Below, piece after piece: positions 16,555 to 26,525 of a stretch of DNA of 50,653 nt. The stretch is from positions 187,158 to 237,810 of the forward strand of contig NZ_PKIZ01000001.1 of assembly GCF_002847825.1 (NCBI RefSeq). Reading direction: 5' to 3'. The first letter of the stretch is position 1. Each line of letters starts with the position of its first letter. A program made the translations under genes and the position numbers. The DNA comes from Kytococcus schroeteri (GTDB taxonomy: Bacteria; Actinomycetota; Actinomycetes; Actinomycetales; Dermatophilaceae). The notes under the pieces are model-generated. The model made no database searches. It saw nothing but the letters and a program-made list of their open reading frames with translations, and had not been told where the DNA came from.

Positions 16555-18005
16555 CAGCCGACGGCTCCTTCCATCTGCAGCTCGATCAGGCGGTTCAGCT
16601 CGAGGGCGTACTCCATCGGCAGCTCACGGGCGATCGGCTCCACGAAGCCGCGCACGATCATGGCCATGGCCTCGGTCTCGGAGACACCGCGGGACATCAG
16701 GTAGAACATCTGGTCCTCGGACACCTTGGAGACGGTGGCCTCGTGGCCCATCTGCACGTCGTCCTCGCGGATGTCGACGTAGGGGTAGGTGTCGGACCGG
16801 GAGATCTGGTCCACCAGCAGGGCGTCGCAGACCACGGACGACTTCGAGCCGTACGCGCCCTCGGCCACCTGCACCAGGCCGCGGTAGGAGGTGCGGCCAC
16901 CACCGCGGGCCACCGACTTGCTCACGATGGAGCTGGTGGTGTGCGGGGCGTTGTGCACCATCTTGGCGCCGGCGTCCTGGTGCTGGCCCTCGCCGGCGAA
17001 GGCCACGGACAGGGTCTCGCCGTTAGCGTGCTCGCCCATGAGGAAGACGGCCGGGTACTTCATCGTCACCTTGGAGCCGATGTTGCCGTCGATCCACTCC
17101 ATGGTGGCGCCCTCGGCGCAGGTGGCGCGCTTGGTGACCAGGTTGTACACGTTGTTCGACCAGTTCTGGATGGTCGTGTAGCGCACCTTGGCGTTCTTCT
17201 TGACGATGATCTCCACCACCGCGCTGTGCAGCGAGTCGGACTGGTAGATCGGCGCCGTGCAGCCCTCCACGTAGTGCACCGAGGAGCCCTCGTCGGCGAT
17301 GATCAGCGTCCGCTCGAACTGGCCCATGTTCTCGGTGTTGATGCGGAAGTAGGCCTGCAGCGGGATGTCCACGTGCACGCCCGGCGGCACGTAGATGAAG
17401 GAGCCACCGGACCACACGGCGGTGTTCAGCGCGGAGAACTTGTTGTCACCGGCGGGGATGACGCTGGCGAAGTGCTCGCGGAACAGGTCCTCGTGCTCGC
17501 GCAGGGCGGTGTCGGTGTCGACGAAGATGACGCCCTTCTCCTCCAGGTCCTCGCGGATCTGGTGGTACACCACCTCGGACTCGTACTGGGCGGCCACACC
17601 GGCGATGAGGCGCTGCTTCTCCGCCTCCGGGATGCCGAGCTTGTCGTAGGTCTTCTTGATGTCCTCGGGCAGCTCGTCCCAGGTGGTGGCCTGCTTCTCG
17701 GTGGACTTCACGAAGTACTTGATGTTCTGGAAGTCGATGTCCGAGAGGTCCGAGCCCCAGTGCGGCATCGGCTTGCGGTCGAACAGGCGCAGGGCCTTGA
17801 GACGCATGGTGCGCATCCACTCCGGCTCACCCTTGCGCGTGGTGATGTCCTCCACCACGGCCTCGGACAGGCCGCGCTGGGCGGCCTCACCGGCGGCGTC
17901 GCTGTCGCGCCATCCGTACTCGTAGCGGCCCAGGTCCTTGAGACCGGGGTTCAGCTCCTCGATGTGGGAGGCGCCGCTGGGGGTGCCATCGGCCGTCGTG
18001 GTCAT
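16554..18005 (-). CDS. sufB: SufB, Fe-S scaffold subunit
   Basis: Main scaffold on which the Fe-S cluster is built. The 483 residues are highly conserved: the N-terminal KGEPEWM region, the [19 protein letters not shown] stretch, EGCTAPIY with its Cys, and [18 protein letters not shown] at the end. There is no intein, unlike SufB of M. tuberculosis, which carries one. The ATG overlaps the sufR stop by 4 nt and has GGAGAGG upstream. Confidence 0.97.
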   Translation of the reverse strand: MTTTADGTPSGASHIEELNPGLKDLGRYEYGWRDSDAAGEAAQRGLSEAVVEDITTRKGEPEWMRTMRLKALRLFDRKPMPHWGSDLSDIDFQNIKYFVKSTEKQATTWDELPEDIKKTYDKLGIPEAEKQRLIAGVAAQYESEVVYHQIREDLEEKGVIFVDTDTALREHEDLFREHFASVIPAGDNKFSALNTAVWSGGSFIYVPPGVHVDIPLQAYFRINTENMGQFERTLIIADEGSSVHYVEGCTAPIYQSDSLHSAVVEIIVKKNAKVRYTTIQNWSNNVYNLVTKRATCAEGATMEWIDGNIGSKVTMKYPAVFLMGEHANGETLSVAFAGEGQHQDAGAKMVHNAPHTTSSIVSKSVARGGGRTSYRGLVQVAEGAYGSKSSVVCDALLVDQISRSDTYPYVDIREDDVQMGHEATVSKVSEDQMFYLMSRGVSETEAMAMIVRGFVEPIARELPMEYALELNRLIELQMEGAVG

Positions 18006-18718
18006 CGTGACCTCTCCTCGTGGTGGTGGGTGGTGGACGTGTCGGGACCCGGCCGCACGGTGACCGCGGAGGCCGGGACGAAGGTGGTGCAGACGTGGCC
18101 GCCGACCGGCAGCGTCTGCAGGCGCTGGACGTGCACGCCCAGCAGCTCGGAGAACGCCTCGGCCTCGGCCTCGCACAGGGCGGGGAAGGCCTCGGCGGCC
18201 TGCTGCACGGGGCAGTGGCCCTGGCAGAGCTGGACGCCGTGGACCTGCGGCACCTGCCGCACCGAGGGGGCGTAGCCGTCCCCGGCGAGCTCGGCCGAGA
18301 GGGCATGGGCGCGGTCGACCGGGTCCTCCCCCGCCTCGCGCACGGCATCGGCGTAGCGCGAGACGAGCTGCTCGGCGCGGCGGCGAGCGTACTCGGCCAC
18401 CGCCTCGGTGCCGCCGGTGGCCTGCAGGAACTCCAGCAGCTCCACGGCCATCTCGTCGTAGGCGGTGGGCAGGGTTGTGTGACCCGCGTCGGAGAGCACC
18501 CAGGCGCGGGCGGGGCGTCCGCGGCCACGCGTGCCCGCGGCGGCCAGCTCGTGCTCGTGCTCGGCGATGACGCCCTCGGCGGCCAGTGCGTCGAGGTGGC
18601 GGCGCACCGCGGCGGCGGTGAGGTCGAGCTGGTCGGAGAGCTCGCGGGCGGTGATGGGGCCATCCTGGGAGACGGCAGCACGGACCCGCTCACGGGTGCT
18701 CGTCGCCGGCTCGCTCAT
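18002..18718 (-). CDS. sufR: SufR, Fe-S cluster-sensing repressor of the suf operon
   Basis: An ArsR/DeoR-like winged-helix regulator of 238 residues. The helix-turn-helix spans about 20-48 ([21 protein letters not shown]). C165 and C169 (CQGHC), C182 and C210 are the probable cluster ligands. The spacing of the first three resembles the mycobacterial SufR cluster site. With a cluster bound it should repress its own operon and release DNA when clusters run short. The ATG at 18718 is preferred over a TTG at 18760, because the operator lies between them. First gene of the operon, overlapping sufB by 4 nt. Confidence 0.93.
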   Translation of the reverse strand: MSEPATSTRERVRAAVSQDGPITARELSDQLDLTAAAVRRHLDALAAEGVIAEHEHELAAAGTRGRGRPARAWVLSDAGHTTLPTAYDEMAVELLEFLQATGGTEAVAEYARRRAEQLVSRYADAVREAGEDPVDRAHALSAELAGDGYAPSVRQVPQVHGVQLCQGHCPVQQAAEAFPALCEAEAEAFSELLGVHVQRLQTLPVGGHVCTTFVPASAVTVRPGPDTSTTHHHEERSR

Positions 18719-18720
18719 AA

Positions 18721-18735
18721 ACACAACAACAGTGT
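18721..18735 (-). promoter_or_regulatory. Putative SufR operator
   Basis: On the minus strand ACACTGTTGTTGTGT, that is ACACT-N5-TGTGT, ends 2 nt before the sufR ATG. This is the form ACACT-N5-TGTGA that I recall for mycobacterial SufR. Its position over the probable transcription start fits autorepression. Confidence 0.7.
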
Positions 18736-18801
18736 GCGCTAAATCTTTGTTCCCCTCCAAGAGAGGTGAACCTCACCCGGTGCTCCAGCGCGGCCGCGAC
18801 G

Positions 18802-18807
18802 TAGGGT
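18802..18807 (+). promoter_or_regulatory. Putative -10 box (TAGGGT), leaderless ABC gene
   Basis: TAGGGT is followed by 7 nt and the GTG at 18815. No ribosome binding site precedes the GTG, so a leaderless transcript is likely. Confidence 0.45.
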
Positions 18808-18814
18808 TCTCCCC

Positions 18815-19546
18815 GTGCCGACCACCTCCCCCGCCGCCGTGCTGTTCGACGACGTCGCCCTCACCCGGGAGGGCGTGCGGGCGCTGGAAGGCCTGTCCTT
18901 CACCGCCCCCGCGGGCGCGGTGACCTGCGTGCTCGGACGCAACGGTGCGGGCAAGTCCACCATGGTGCAGACCGCCACCGGGCTGCTCCGGGCGGACTCC
19001 GGCGTCGTGCGGGTGCTCGGCACCGACCCGTGGGGTGCCACCCCGGAGCACCGCGGTCGGGTCTCGGTGGCCCTGCAGGACGGTGGGCTGCCCACGGGTG
19101 TGCGGCCCTCGGTGCTGCTGGCCCACCTCTCGCGCCTCTACCCCGACCCGCGTCCGTGGCAGGACCTGTGGCGCCGACTCGGCATCCACGGCTACGACAG
19201 GCGGATCATCCGCCGCCTCTCCGGCGGGCAGCGCCAGCGCGTTGCCCTCGCCGCGGCGCTCGTGGGCCGCCCGCAGGTGACCTTCCTCGACGAGCCGACC
19301 GCCGGCCTCGACCCGCACAGCCGGCTCGACGTCTGGGACGTGGTGCGCCGCATCGCCCAGGAGGGGGTGGCCGTGGTGGTGACCACGCACTCCTTCGAGG
19401 AGGCCGAGCGCCTGGCCGACCGCGTCGTCGTCATCGACGCCGGGCGGTGCGTGGCGCAGGGACCCGTGGCCGAGGTCGCGGACGGCAGCACGCTGGAGGA
19501 GCGCTTCTTCGCGCTCACCGGACGCACGGAGACGGAGGCCGCATGA
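18815..19546 (+). CDS. ABC transporter ATP-binding protein
   Basis: A 243-residue ATPase with Walker A GRNGAGKST (41-49), signature LSGGQRQRV and Walker B VTFLDEPTAGLD, followed by a conserved His in VTTHSFEEAERLADR. With the following permease it forms a drug- or lipid-export type ABC-2 system. The pair sits divergent to sufR and beside ctaA, an order also seen in mycobacteria (Rv1456c-Rv1458c), so a link to heme or respiratory assembly is possible but unproven. The GTG start is supported by the -10 box just upstream. Confidence 0.9.
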   Translation: MPTTSPAAVLFDDVALTREGVRALEGLSFTAPAGAVTCVLGRNGAGKSTMVQTATGLLRADSGVVRVLGTDPWGATPEHRGRVSVALQDGGLPTGVRPSVLLAHLSRLYPDPRPWQDLWRRLGIHGYDRRIIRRLSGGQRQRVALAAALVGRPQVTFLDEPTAGLDPHSRLDVWDVVRRIAQEGVAVVVTTHSFEEAERLADRVVVIDAGRCVAQGPVAEVADGSTLEERFFALTGRTETEAA

Positions 19547-20340
19547 GCGCCCACGACGCGACGACCCCTGCCGGCGCGACCGGCGGTGAGGCGGCCTCCG
19601 CGCGCGCGGTCCCGGCCGCCCGACGCGTGCTGGCGCAGGCCCGCTACGAGGCGGGCGTGCTGCTGCGCAACGGCGAGCAGCTGCTCGTCTCGATCGTGCT
19701 GCCGCTGCTGGCCCTGGTGACGCTGCACCTCACGAGCTCCCCCTCCCTCGGCGAGGGGCGCCGCATCGACCTGGCCGTGCCCGGCGTGCTGGCGCTGGCG
19801 ATCATGTCCACGGCCTTCACCGGGCAGGCCATCGCGCTGGCCTTCGACCGCCGGTACGGGGTGCTGCGCCTCTTCGGCACCACACCGCTGGGGGCCAGCG
19901 GGCTGGTGTGGGGACGCATCGTGGCCGTGCTCGGCGTCATCGCGCTGCAGGTGGCGGTGCTCGGTGGAATGGGCCTGACGCTCGGCTGGCAGCCCACCTG
20001 GTCCGGCGTGCCCGCGGCGCTGCTGGTGGGGGTGCTCGGCGCCGCGGCCTTCGTGGTGCTGGCGGTGCTCGTGGGCGGGCGCCTGCGGGCCGAGGCCGTG
20101 CTGGCCGTGGCCAACCTGCTGTGGGTGGTCTTCCTCGCGCTGGGCAGCCTGCTCCCCTCGCACCGCTTCGGTGCCCCGTGGGAGATGCTCGTGCGGCTCA
20201 CCCCGTCGGGTGCCCTCGGTGACGGGCTGCGCGCGGCGCTGGGTGACGGGCACCTGGACGGGGTGGCCGTCCTCGTGCTGCTGGCCTGGACCGTGCTGGG
20301 TGGGCTGCTGGCCACGCGCGTGTTCCGCTGGTCGGACTGA
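19543..20340 (+). CDS. ABC-2 type transporter permease
   Basis: A 265-residue membrane protein with about six hydrophobic segments: around 48-63, 75-95, 120-142, 155-172, 183-198 and 240-256. This is the usual ABC-2 permease plan. The ATG overlaps the ATPase stop (ATGA), so the two are co-translated. The substrate is unknown. It ends 86 nt before ctaA. Confidence 0.88.
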   Translation: MSAHDATTPAGATGGEAASARAVPAARRVLAQARYEAGVLLRNGEQLLVSIVLPLLALVTLHLTSSPSLGEGRRIDLAVPGVLALAIMSTAFTGQAIALAFDRRYGVLRLFGTTPLGASGLVWGRIVAVLGVIALQVAVLGGMGLTLGWQPTWSGVPAALLVGVLGAAAFVVLAVLVGGRLRAEAVLAVANLLWVVFLALGSLLPSHRFGAPWEMLVRLTPSGALGDGLRAALGDGHLDGVAVLVLLAWTVLGGLLATRVFRWSD

Positions 20341-20412
20341 GGCGGGCCCCGGTGCCGGGCGCAGTCGCCGGCACCACGCGACGCCTGCCGCGGCGCGATC
20401 CACGACGCATCG

Positions 20413-20418
20413 TAGGAT
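20413..20418 (+). promoter_or_regulatory. Putative -10 box (TAGGAT) of ctaA
   Basis: TAGGAT lies 8 nt before the GTG at 20427, again close enough for a leaderless or nearly leaderless transcript separate from the ABC genes. Confidence 0.4.
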
Positions 20419-20426
20419 TTGCCCCC

Positions 20427-21395
20427 GTGAACACCCCCGCACCCGCAGCCCCCCGCACCACTCCTCCGTCGGCCGAGGACTCCCTGGACACCGGCACCCC
20501 GGCCCTCACCGGCTGGCGCCGCATCGGACGGTGGGTGCGTCCGCTGCTGTGGCTCAACCTGGCCGTGGAGATCGGCATCGTGCTCACCGGCGGCCTGGTG
20601 CGGCTCACCGGGTCCGGGCTGGGCTGCCCCACCTGGCCGCACTGCGACCCCGGCTCGTTCACCCCGGTGATCGAGGAGGCCGACGGCATCCACCCGTACA
20701 TCGAGTTCGGCAACCGCACGCTCACCGGTGTGGTGGGCATCGTGGCGATGCTGCTCGTGCTGGCCGTGGTGGCCCGGGGCGGGGAGCGTCGCCGCAAGCA
20801 GCTGCCATGGGCGCTGGCCGTCGTGGGCGGCATCGTGGCGCAGATCGTGCTCGGGGGCATCACGGTGCGCACCCACCTCAACCCGGTCACTGTGAGCGCG
20901 CACTTCCTCGTCTCGATGCTGCTGGTCACCGCCTCGGCCGCCGTGCTGTGGTTCGACCGCTCGGCCGACGAGGTGCAGCACCCGCCGCTCCCCCGCCCCC
21001 TGCACCTGGTGGCCGGGCTGGCCGCCGTCACCGCGGCCGTGGTGCTCACCCTCGGCACCGTGGTGACCGGCTCGGGCCCGCACTCCGGTGACGCCGACGC
21101 CCCTGCGCGCTACCTGCTCGACGTGAAGACCATGAGCTGGCTCCACGCGGACTCGGTGATGCTCTTCTGCGGCCTGGTCGCTGCCATGCTGCTGGGCCTG
21201 CACCTGCTGCCGCAGGCGACCACCCACGCCAAGCGCGTGTGGTGGGCGGTGCTCGCGGTGACCCTGGCCCAGGGCCTGCTGGGCTACGTGCAGTACGCGC
21301 TGGCCGTGCCAGCGCCCCTGGTGGCGCTGCACATGCTCGGCGCCTGCCTGCTGGTCTGGGCGCTCACCTGGGGCGTGCTGGCCGTCCGCCGCTGA
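20427..21395 (+). CDS. ctaA: Heme A synthase
   Basis: Oxidises the methyl group of heme O to make heme A for cytochrome aa3 oxidase. The 322 residues have about eight transmembrane helices. The first outer loop carries GSGLGCPTWPHC with the paired cysteines of the Gram-positive type, followed by the catalytic-site Glu in IEFGNR. Heme-ligand histidines are seen in VSAHF, SWLHADS and ALHMLGA. An in-frame start at 20352 would add an Arg-rich segment; the GTG at 20427 is preferred because of the -10 box. Works with CtaB at 21984-22943. Confidence 0.95.
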   Translation: MNTPAPAAPRTTPPSAEDSLDTGTPALTGWRRIGRWVRPLLWLNLAVEIGIVLTGGLVRLTGSGLGCPTWPHCDPGSFTPVIEEADGIHPYIEFGNRTLTGVVGIVAMLLVLAVVARGGERRRKQLPWALAVVGGIVAQIVLGGITVRTHLNPVTVSAHFLVSMLLVTASAAVLWFDRSADEVQHPPLPRPLHLVAGLAAVTAAVVLTLGTVVTGSGPHSGDADAPARYLLDVKTMSWLHADSVMLFCGLVAAMLLGLHLLPQATTHAKRVWWAVLAVTLAQGLLGYVQYALAVPAPLVALHMLGACLLVWALTWGVLAVRR

Positions 21396-21421
21396 GCGGG
21401 CCGAGCCTCTCCCAGCCGAGG

Positions 21422-21550
21422 GGGGGTCCGGGCCTCCGCGCACGGGAAAGCCCATGCCGCACGGGAAAGGTGCTGGCGGCACGCGGACCATCGCGTGCGA
21501 CCAGCACCTTTCCGGTGCTTGGTGACACTGGCCGTGCGGTGGGCCGCCGG
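21422..21550. repeat. Composite GCACGGGAAAGGTG repeat, copy 1
   Basis: Direct units begin at 21439, 21458 (CGCACGGGAAAGGTGCTGGC) and 21478, and are followed by inverted units at 21499-21518 and about 21519-21539. The core AAAGGTGCTGG (21466-21476) and CCAGCACCTTT (21501-21511) is an 11-bp perfect inverted repeat with a 24-nt loop. Confidence 0.85.
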
Positions 21551-21774
21551 GCGCCCTCTGGCCCCTGTTCGGGGCGCCGAGCCTGGGGCTGACCGGGTCC
21601 GTGCTGGGCCTGTCAGGCGCCCTCCCATCCTCCTGACCTGCCGACGTGCTTGGTCGACCCACCCTCGGGGGGACGGTCAGGCAGCTGTTGCGTGGGTCAG
21701 GAGCAGTTGAGCCTGTCAGGAGCCGGGCGGAGCCGTCGTGACGCCCCTCGTCGCGGGGGCCTCTACGAGCGACA

Positions 21775-21905
21775 GGGGGTCCCGGCCCCCGGGCACGCGG
21801 AAAGCCCACGCCGCACGGGAAAGGTGCTGGCCCCACGCGCACCATCGCGGGCGACCAGCACCTTTCGCGTGCCCAGTGACACCTCCCGTGCGGGCCGGCC
21901 GCCGA
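21775..21905. repeat. Composite GCACGGGAAAGGTG repeat, copy 2
   Basis: Aligns with copy 1 along its length at an offset of 353-354 nt, with one indel and scattered changes. The same 11-bp arms (21820-21830 and 21855-21865) enclose the same 24-nt spacing. Here the pairing extends to 18 bp with one mismatch. Confidence 0.85.
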
Positions 21906-21983
21906 GGCTCGCCCGAGTCAGCCGTGGCCAGTGGACGTCATGGCCCATCGGCGCCTGGGCCGTCACGCGGCCCCGGAGCCAGC

Positions 21984-22943
21984 TCAGCCCAGGCCGGGCA
22001 GCGCCCAGTAGAGGAGCGGGTCCACGGCCACGGCCATGAACAGCACGCTCACGTAGCTGATGGAGTAGTGGAAGAGCCGCATCGGCTTGATCTCGGCCTC
22101 GCTCAGACCGGCGCGCGCCCCACGCAGCAGGGTGTGCGACTCCATGAGGAACAGGCCGCCGGAGAGCACCGCCACCACGGTGTAGAGCCACCCCATCGGC
22201 GCCACGGGGATGAGCACCAGCGAGGTGAGCACGGTGGCCCAGGCGTAGAGCACGATCTTCTTGCCGACCGCCACGTTGTCCTCGATGACGGGCAGCATGG
22301 GCACGCCGGCGTTGGCGTAGTCGTCGCGGAACTTCATGGACAGCGGCCAGTAGTGCGGCGGGGTCCAGAAGAAGACGAACAGGAAGAGCACGAAGGGCGC
22401 CCAGGCCAGCGAGTTGGTGACGGCCGACCAGCCGATGAGCACCGGGATGCAGCCGGCCACCCCGCCCCAGACAATGTTCTGGCTGGTCCGGCGCTTGAGC
22501 ACGATCGTGTAGAACCACGCGTACAGCACGATGGCGGCGAAGGACAGCGCGGCCGAGAGCCAGTTGACCAGCAGCCCCAGCCACAGCACGGACGCGATGC
22601 CGAGCACGGCGCCGAACACAAGGGCCGCCCGGGGGCTGATCTGCCCGGTGACCAGCGGCCGGTTGCTGGTGCGGTGCATCTTGGCGTCGATGTCGCGGTC
22701 CAGGTAGCAGTTCAGGACGTTCGCGCTCGAGGCCGACAGGGTGCCGCCGATGAGCGTGGCCACCACCAGCCACCAGCTCGGCACGCCCCGCTCGGCCAGG
22801 AACATCACCGGGAAGGTGGTGATGAGCAGCAGCTCGATGATGCGGGGCTTGCAGAGGGAGACGTACGCCCGGACGGTGGACCACGCGCCGGAGTCCGACG
22901 GGCTGGCGGGGGTCGCCGCCACCTGATCTGCCCCTGAAGTCAC
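21984..22943 (-). CDS. ctaB: Protoheme IX farnesyltransferase (heme O synthase)
   Basis: UbiA-type prenyltransferase that adds farnesyl to heme B, giving heme O for CtaA. The 319 residues include about nine helices. The metal/diphosphate motif is N78-x3-D82-x3-D86 (NCYLDRDID), and the second conserved loop is seen around [13 protein letters not shown]. The GTG at 22943 follows GAGAGGACACC; a longer frame upstream lacks family sequence. It is divergent from tkt and convergent with ctaA. The 245-nt gap 22944-23188 holds the two opposing promoters. Confidence 0.95.
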   Translation of the reverse strand: MTSGADQVAATPASPSDSGAWSTVRAYVSLCKPRIIELLLITTFPVMFLAERGVPSWWLVVATLIGGTLSASSANVLNCYLDRDIDAKMHRTSNRPLVTGQISPRAALVFGAVLGIASVLWLGLLVNWLSAALSFAAIVLYAWFYTIVLKRRTSQNIVWGGVAGCIPVLIGWSAVTNSLAWAPFVLFLFVFFWTPPHYWPLSMKFRDDYANAGVPMLPVIEDNVAVGKKIVLYAWATVLTSLVLIPVAPMGWLYTVVAVLSGGLFLMESHTLLRGARAGLSEAEIKPMRLFHYSISYVSVLFMAVAVDPLLYWALPGLG

Positions 22944-23188
22944 GGTGTCCTCTCGAGCGTCGGTGCTGGGTGCACGCACACCGAGCCGTCCCGGCCCGTG
23001 AGTGCGGTGGCCCATCGTATCCGTCGCCCCCGACGATCTGCGACGCAGCGTCGTTGACCTCCCGCCGCGCCCTCCCGGCGACGGCCGCCCTTCCGTGGGC
23101 GGACCCCGCGGGGTGCCCCCTCCACCCCGGGACGCATAGGGTGGAGACCCGCCCGTCCGTGCGTTTCCCCCATCCCAAGGAGTGCAGC

Positions 23189-25321
23189 GTGACCGAGTCC
23201 AGCAAGCCCACCCGCGACAGCCAGCTCGCCGACCCCGTGGCGCAGCAGGTGGGGTGGACCGACACCGACCTGCGCGCCGTGGACACCGCCCGCCTCCTGG
23301 CCGCCGACGCCGTGGAGAAGTGCGGCAGCGGCCACCCGGGCACGGCGATGTCGCTGGCGCCCGCGGCCTACCTGCTGTTCCAGAAGGTCATGCGCCACGA
23401 CCCGAACGACGCGCACTGGCTGGGCCGTGACCGCTTCGTGCTCTCGGCGGGGCACTCCTGCCTGACGCAGTACGTGCAGCTCTACTACTCCGGCTACGGC
23501 CTGGAGATGGACGACCTCAAGGCCCTGCGCACCTGGGGCTCGCAGACCCCCGGCCACCCGGAGGTGCACCACACCACCGGCGTGGAGGCCACCACCGGCC
23601 CGCTCGGCTCCGGCCTGGCCACCGCAGTGGGCATGGCGATGGCGCAGCGCCGCCAGCGCGGGTTGCTCGACCCCGACGCCGCCCCCGGGGAGTCCCCCTT
23701 CGACCACCACGTGTGGGTCATCGCCTCCGACGGCGACATCATGGAGGGCGTCACCGCCGAGGCCTCCTCGTTGGCCGGGCACCAGGAGCTCGACAACCTC
23801 ACGGTCATCTACGACGACAACGAGATCTCCATCGAGGACGACACCGACATCTCGTTCTCCGAGGACGTGGCGAAGCGCTACGAGGCCTACGGCTGGAACA
23901 CCGTGACCGTCGACTGGCGCGCCACCGACCCCTACACCGAGGACGTGGACGCCCTGTGGCGTGCGCTCGAGGAGTCGAAGAAGGCCGACGGGCGCCCCAC
24001 CCTCATCAAGCTGCGCACCGTCATCGGCTGGCCGGCGCCCACCAAGCGCGACACCGGCTCGGCGCACGGTGCGGCCCTGGGGGCCGAGGAGATCGCCGGC
24101 ACCAAGGAGCTGCTCGGCTTCGACCCCGAGGTCGCCTTCCCCATGGACGACGAGGTTCTGGCGCACGTCCGCCAGGTGGCCGACCGCGGCGCCGCCGCCC
24201 ACGCCGAGTGGGACACCCGGCTGGCCGCCTGGCGCGAGGCCAACCCCGAGAACGCGGCCCTGCTGGACCGCCTGGTCGCCCAGCAGCTGCCCGAGGGGTT
24301 CGCCGAGGCCTTCCCGACCTGGACCGCCGACGACAAGCCGCTGGCCACGCGTGCCGCCTCCGGCCAGGTGCTCAACGCCCTGGCCGAGGTGATGCCGGAG
24401 CTGTGGGGTGGCTCCGCCGACCTCGCCGGCTCCAACAACACCACCATGGACGGCGTGCCGAGCTTCGTGCCGGAGTCCAAGGCCACCACGATGTTCAGCG
24501 GCCACCGCTACGGCCGCACCCTGCACTTCGGCATCCGGGAGAACGCCATGGGCATGGCGCTCACCGGCATCGCGCTGGAGGGCCTCACCCGCCCCTACGG
24601 CGGCACCTTCCTGACCTTCAGCGACTACATGCGCCCCGCGGTGCGCCTGGCCGCCATCCAGCAGGCACCGGTGACCTACGTGTGGACGCACGACTCCATC
24701 GGCCTGGGCGAGGACGGCCCCACGCACCAGCCGGTGGAGCACCTGGCCTCGCTGCGTGCCATCCCCGGCCTGGACGTGGTGCGCCCCGCCGACGCCAACG
24801 AGACCGCCGTGGCCTGGCGCACGGTGCTGGGCCACGTGGACCACCCGGCCGCGCTGATCCTGACCCGGCAGGCGGTGCCGCACCTGGACCGCGAGCAGTA
24901 CGCCTCGGCCGAGGGCGTGGCCAAGGGCGGCTACGTGCTGGCCGACGCCGAGGGCGAGCTCCGGGTGCTCCTCATCGCCACCGGGTCGGAGGTGCAGCTC
25001 GCGCTGGAGGCCCGCAGGACGCTGCAGGCCGAGGGCATCGGCACCCGCGTCGTCTCGATGCCGTGCCGCGAGTGGTTCGACGCCCAGGACCAGGCCTACC
25101 GCGACGAGGTGCTCCCGCCGTCGGTGCGCGCACGCGTGAGCGTGGAGGCCGGCCTGGCGATGTCCTGGTGGGACCTGCTGGGCGACGCCGGTCAGGCCGT
25201 CTCCCTGGAGCACTTCGGGGCCTCCGCCCCCGCCGAGGTGCTGTTCGAGGAGTTCGGCATCACCGCCGAGGCCACCGTGGCCGCGGCCCGGAAGTCCCTG
25301 TCGATCGTGGAAGGCCAGTGA
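23189..25321 (+). CDS. tkt: Transketolase
   Basis: Thiamine-diphosphate enzyme of the non-oxidative pentose phosphate pathway. The 710 residues carry GSGHPG (His 49), the ThDP/metal region SDGDIMEG with a following DDNEIS, the pyrimidine-region Glu in FGIRENAMG, and [11 protein letters not shown]. The GTG start at 23189 has AAGGAG six bases upstream. A TAGGGT box at 23137-23142 is a likely -10. First gene of a six-gene pentose phosphate operon. Confidence 0.97.
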   Translation: MTESSKPTRDSQLADPVAQQVGWTDTDLRAVDTARLLAADAVEKCGSGHPGTAMSLAPAAYLLFQKVMRHDPNDAHWLGRDRFVLSAGHSCLTQYVQLYYSGYGLEMDDLKALRTWGSQTPGHPEVHHTTGVEATTGPLGSGLATAVGMAMAQRRQRGLLDPDAAPGESPFDHHVWVIASDGDIMEGVTAEASSLAGHQELDNLTVIYDDNEISIEDDTDISFSEDVAKRYEAYGWNTVTVDWRATDPYTEDVDALWRALEESKKADGRPTLIKLRTVIGWPAPTKRDTGSAHGAALGAEEIAGTKELLGFDPEVAFPMDDEVLAHVRQVADRGAAAHAEWDTRLAAWREANPENAALLDRLVAQQLPEGFAEAFPTWTADDKPLATRAASGQVLNALAEVMPELWGGSADLAGSNNTTMDGVPSFVPESKATTMFSGHRYGRTLHFGIRENAMGMALTGIALEGLTRPYGGTFLTFSDYMRPAVRLAAIQQAPVTYVWTHDSIGLGEDGPTHQPVEHLASLRAIPGLDVVRPADANETAVAWRTVLGHVDHPAALILTRQAVPHLDREQYASAEGVAKGGYVLADAEGELRVLLIATGSEVQLALEARRTLQAEGIGTRVVSMPCREWFDAQDQAYRDEVLPPSVRARVSVEAGLAMSWWDLLGDAGQAVSLEHFGASAPAEVLFEEFGITAEATVAAARKSLSIVEGQ

Positions 25322-25323
25322 GC

Positions 25324-26487
25324 ATGTCGCACACCACCCCCGAGGCCAGCGCCGTCACCCGCCTGGAGTTCCCCGACGCCCCACAGCCGGTGCGGGACCT
25401 CTCCGCGCAGGGCGTCTCCATCTGGCTGGACGACCTCTCCCGCCCTATGGTCCGCGAGGGCCGGCTGCAGGAGTACGTGGACACCCGCGCCGTCGTCGGC
25501 GTGACCACCAACCCGTCCATCTTCGCCAAGGCGCTGGCCGAGGCCGCCGACTACGACGAGCAGGTGCGCGAGATCGCCGCCGAGGGCGTGGACGTGGACG
25601 AGGCCGTGTACCGCCTCACCACCACCGACGTGGCCGACGCCTGCGACGTGCTCCTCCCCCTGTACGAACGGACCGGCGGGCAGGACGGCCGCGTCTCCAT
25701 CGAGGTTGACCCGCGCCTGGCCGCCGACACCCAGGGCACCGTGGAGATGGCCCGCCGCCTGTGGCAGACCATCGACCGGCCGAACCTGCTCATCAAGATC
25801 CCGGCCACGGTGGAGGGCCTGCCGGCCATCACCCACGTGATCGCCGAGGGCATCAGCGTCAACGTGACGCTCATCTTCTCCCTCGACCGCTACCGCGGTG
25901 TGATGAACGCCTACCTCACCGGCCTGGAGCAGGCCCGCGAGGCCGGCCGCGACCTGTCCACCATCCACTCGGTGGCGAGCTTCTTCGTCTCCCGCGTGGA
26001 CGCCGAGGTGGACAAGCGCCTGGCCGCCCTGGGCGACCCGGCCGCGGCCGATCTCAGGGGGAGGGCCGCCCTGGCCAACGCCCGCCTGGCCTACCAGGCC
26101 TTCGACGAGGTGTTCTCCACCCCGCGCTGGCAGACCCTCGCCGACGACGGCGCGACCGTGCAGCGCCCGCTGTGGGCCTCCACCTCGGTGAAGGACGAGT
26201 CCCTGCCGGACACGCTGTACGTCACCGGCCTGGTGGCCCCCAACACCGTCAACACGATGCCGGCCGCCACCCTGGAGGCCACCGCTGACCACGCGGAGGT
26301 CACCGGTGACACGGTGCAGTCCACCTACGCGGAGTCCTCCGCGGTGCTGGACCGCCTCGAGGCCCTGGGCATCCGCTACCAGGAGGTGGTGGACCAGCTG
26401 GAGCGCGAGGGCGTGCAGAAGTTCGCCGACGCCTGGGACGAGCTGCTCGGCTCGGTGCAGCAACAGCTCGACGCCGCGACGTCCTGA
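25324..26487 (+). CDS. tal: Transaldolase
   Basis: Moves a dihydroxyacetone unit between sugar phosphates. The 387 residues have the two family signatures: [10 protein letters not shown] (58-67) and LLIKIPAT with the Schiff-base Lys K158. The length fits the actinobacterial Tal type. The ATG lies 2 nt after the tkt stop, so expression is coupled. Its stop lies 38 nt before pgi; the two remain separate, although tal-pgi fusions occur in some actinobacteria. Confidence 0.97.
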   Translation: MSHTTPEASAVTRLEFPDAPQPVRDLSAQGVSIWLDDLSRPMVREGRLQEYVDTRAVVGVTTNPSIFAKALAEAADYDEQVREIAAEGVDVDEAVYRLTTTDVADACDVLLPLYERTGGQDGRVSIEVDPRLAADTQGTVEMARRLWQTIDRPNLLIKIPATVEGLPAITHVIAEGISVNVTLIFSLDRYRGVMNAYLTGLEQAREAGRDLSTIHSVASFFVSRVDAEVDKRLAALGDPAAADLRGRAALANARLAYQAFDEVFSTPRWQTLADDGATVQRPLWASTSVKDESLPDTLYVTGLVAPNTVNTMPAATLEATADHAEVTGDTVQSTYAESSAVLDRLEALGIRYQEVVDQLEREGVQKFADAWDELLGSVQQQLDAATS

Positions 26488-26525
26488 CCCACCTGCAGCC
26501 ACCCGCCCGAGAAGGGGAACCACCC

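Larger units (their letters stand above)
21396..21983. other. Repeat-rich gap between convergent ctaA and ctaB
   Basis: 588 nt without a credible gene. It holds two copies of a ~125-nt composite palindromic repeat (listed separately), about 225 nt of unique GC-rich sequence between them, and no clear promoter. Confidence 0.75.

Noticed and set aside
16554..18005. Intein in sufB, as in M. tuberculosis
   Set aside because: The SufB sequence is continuous and of normal length (483 residues), with no splice motifs.
21551..21774. Small gene between the two repeat blocks
   Set aside because: No frame has a ribosome binding site or recognisable sequence; the content looks non-coding.
26488..26525. 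tal-pgi fusion
   Set aside because: A stop codon, a 38-nt gap and a new GTG with ribosome binding site separate the two genes.
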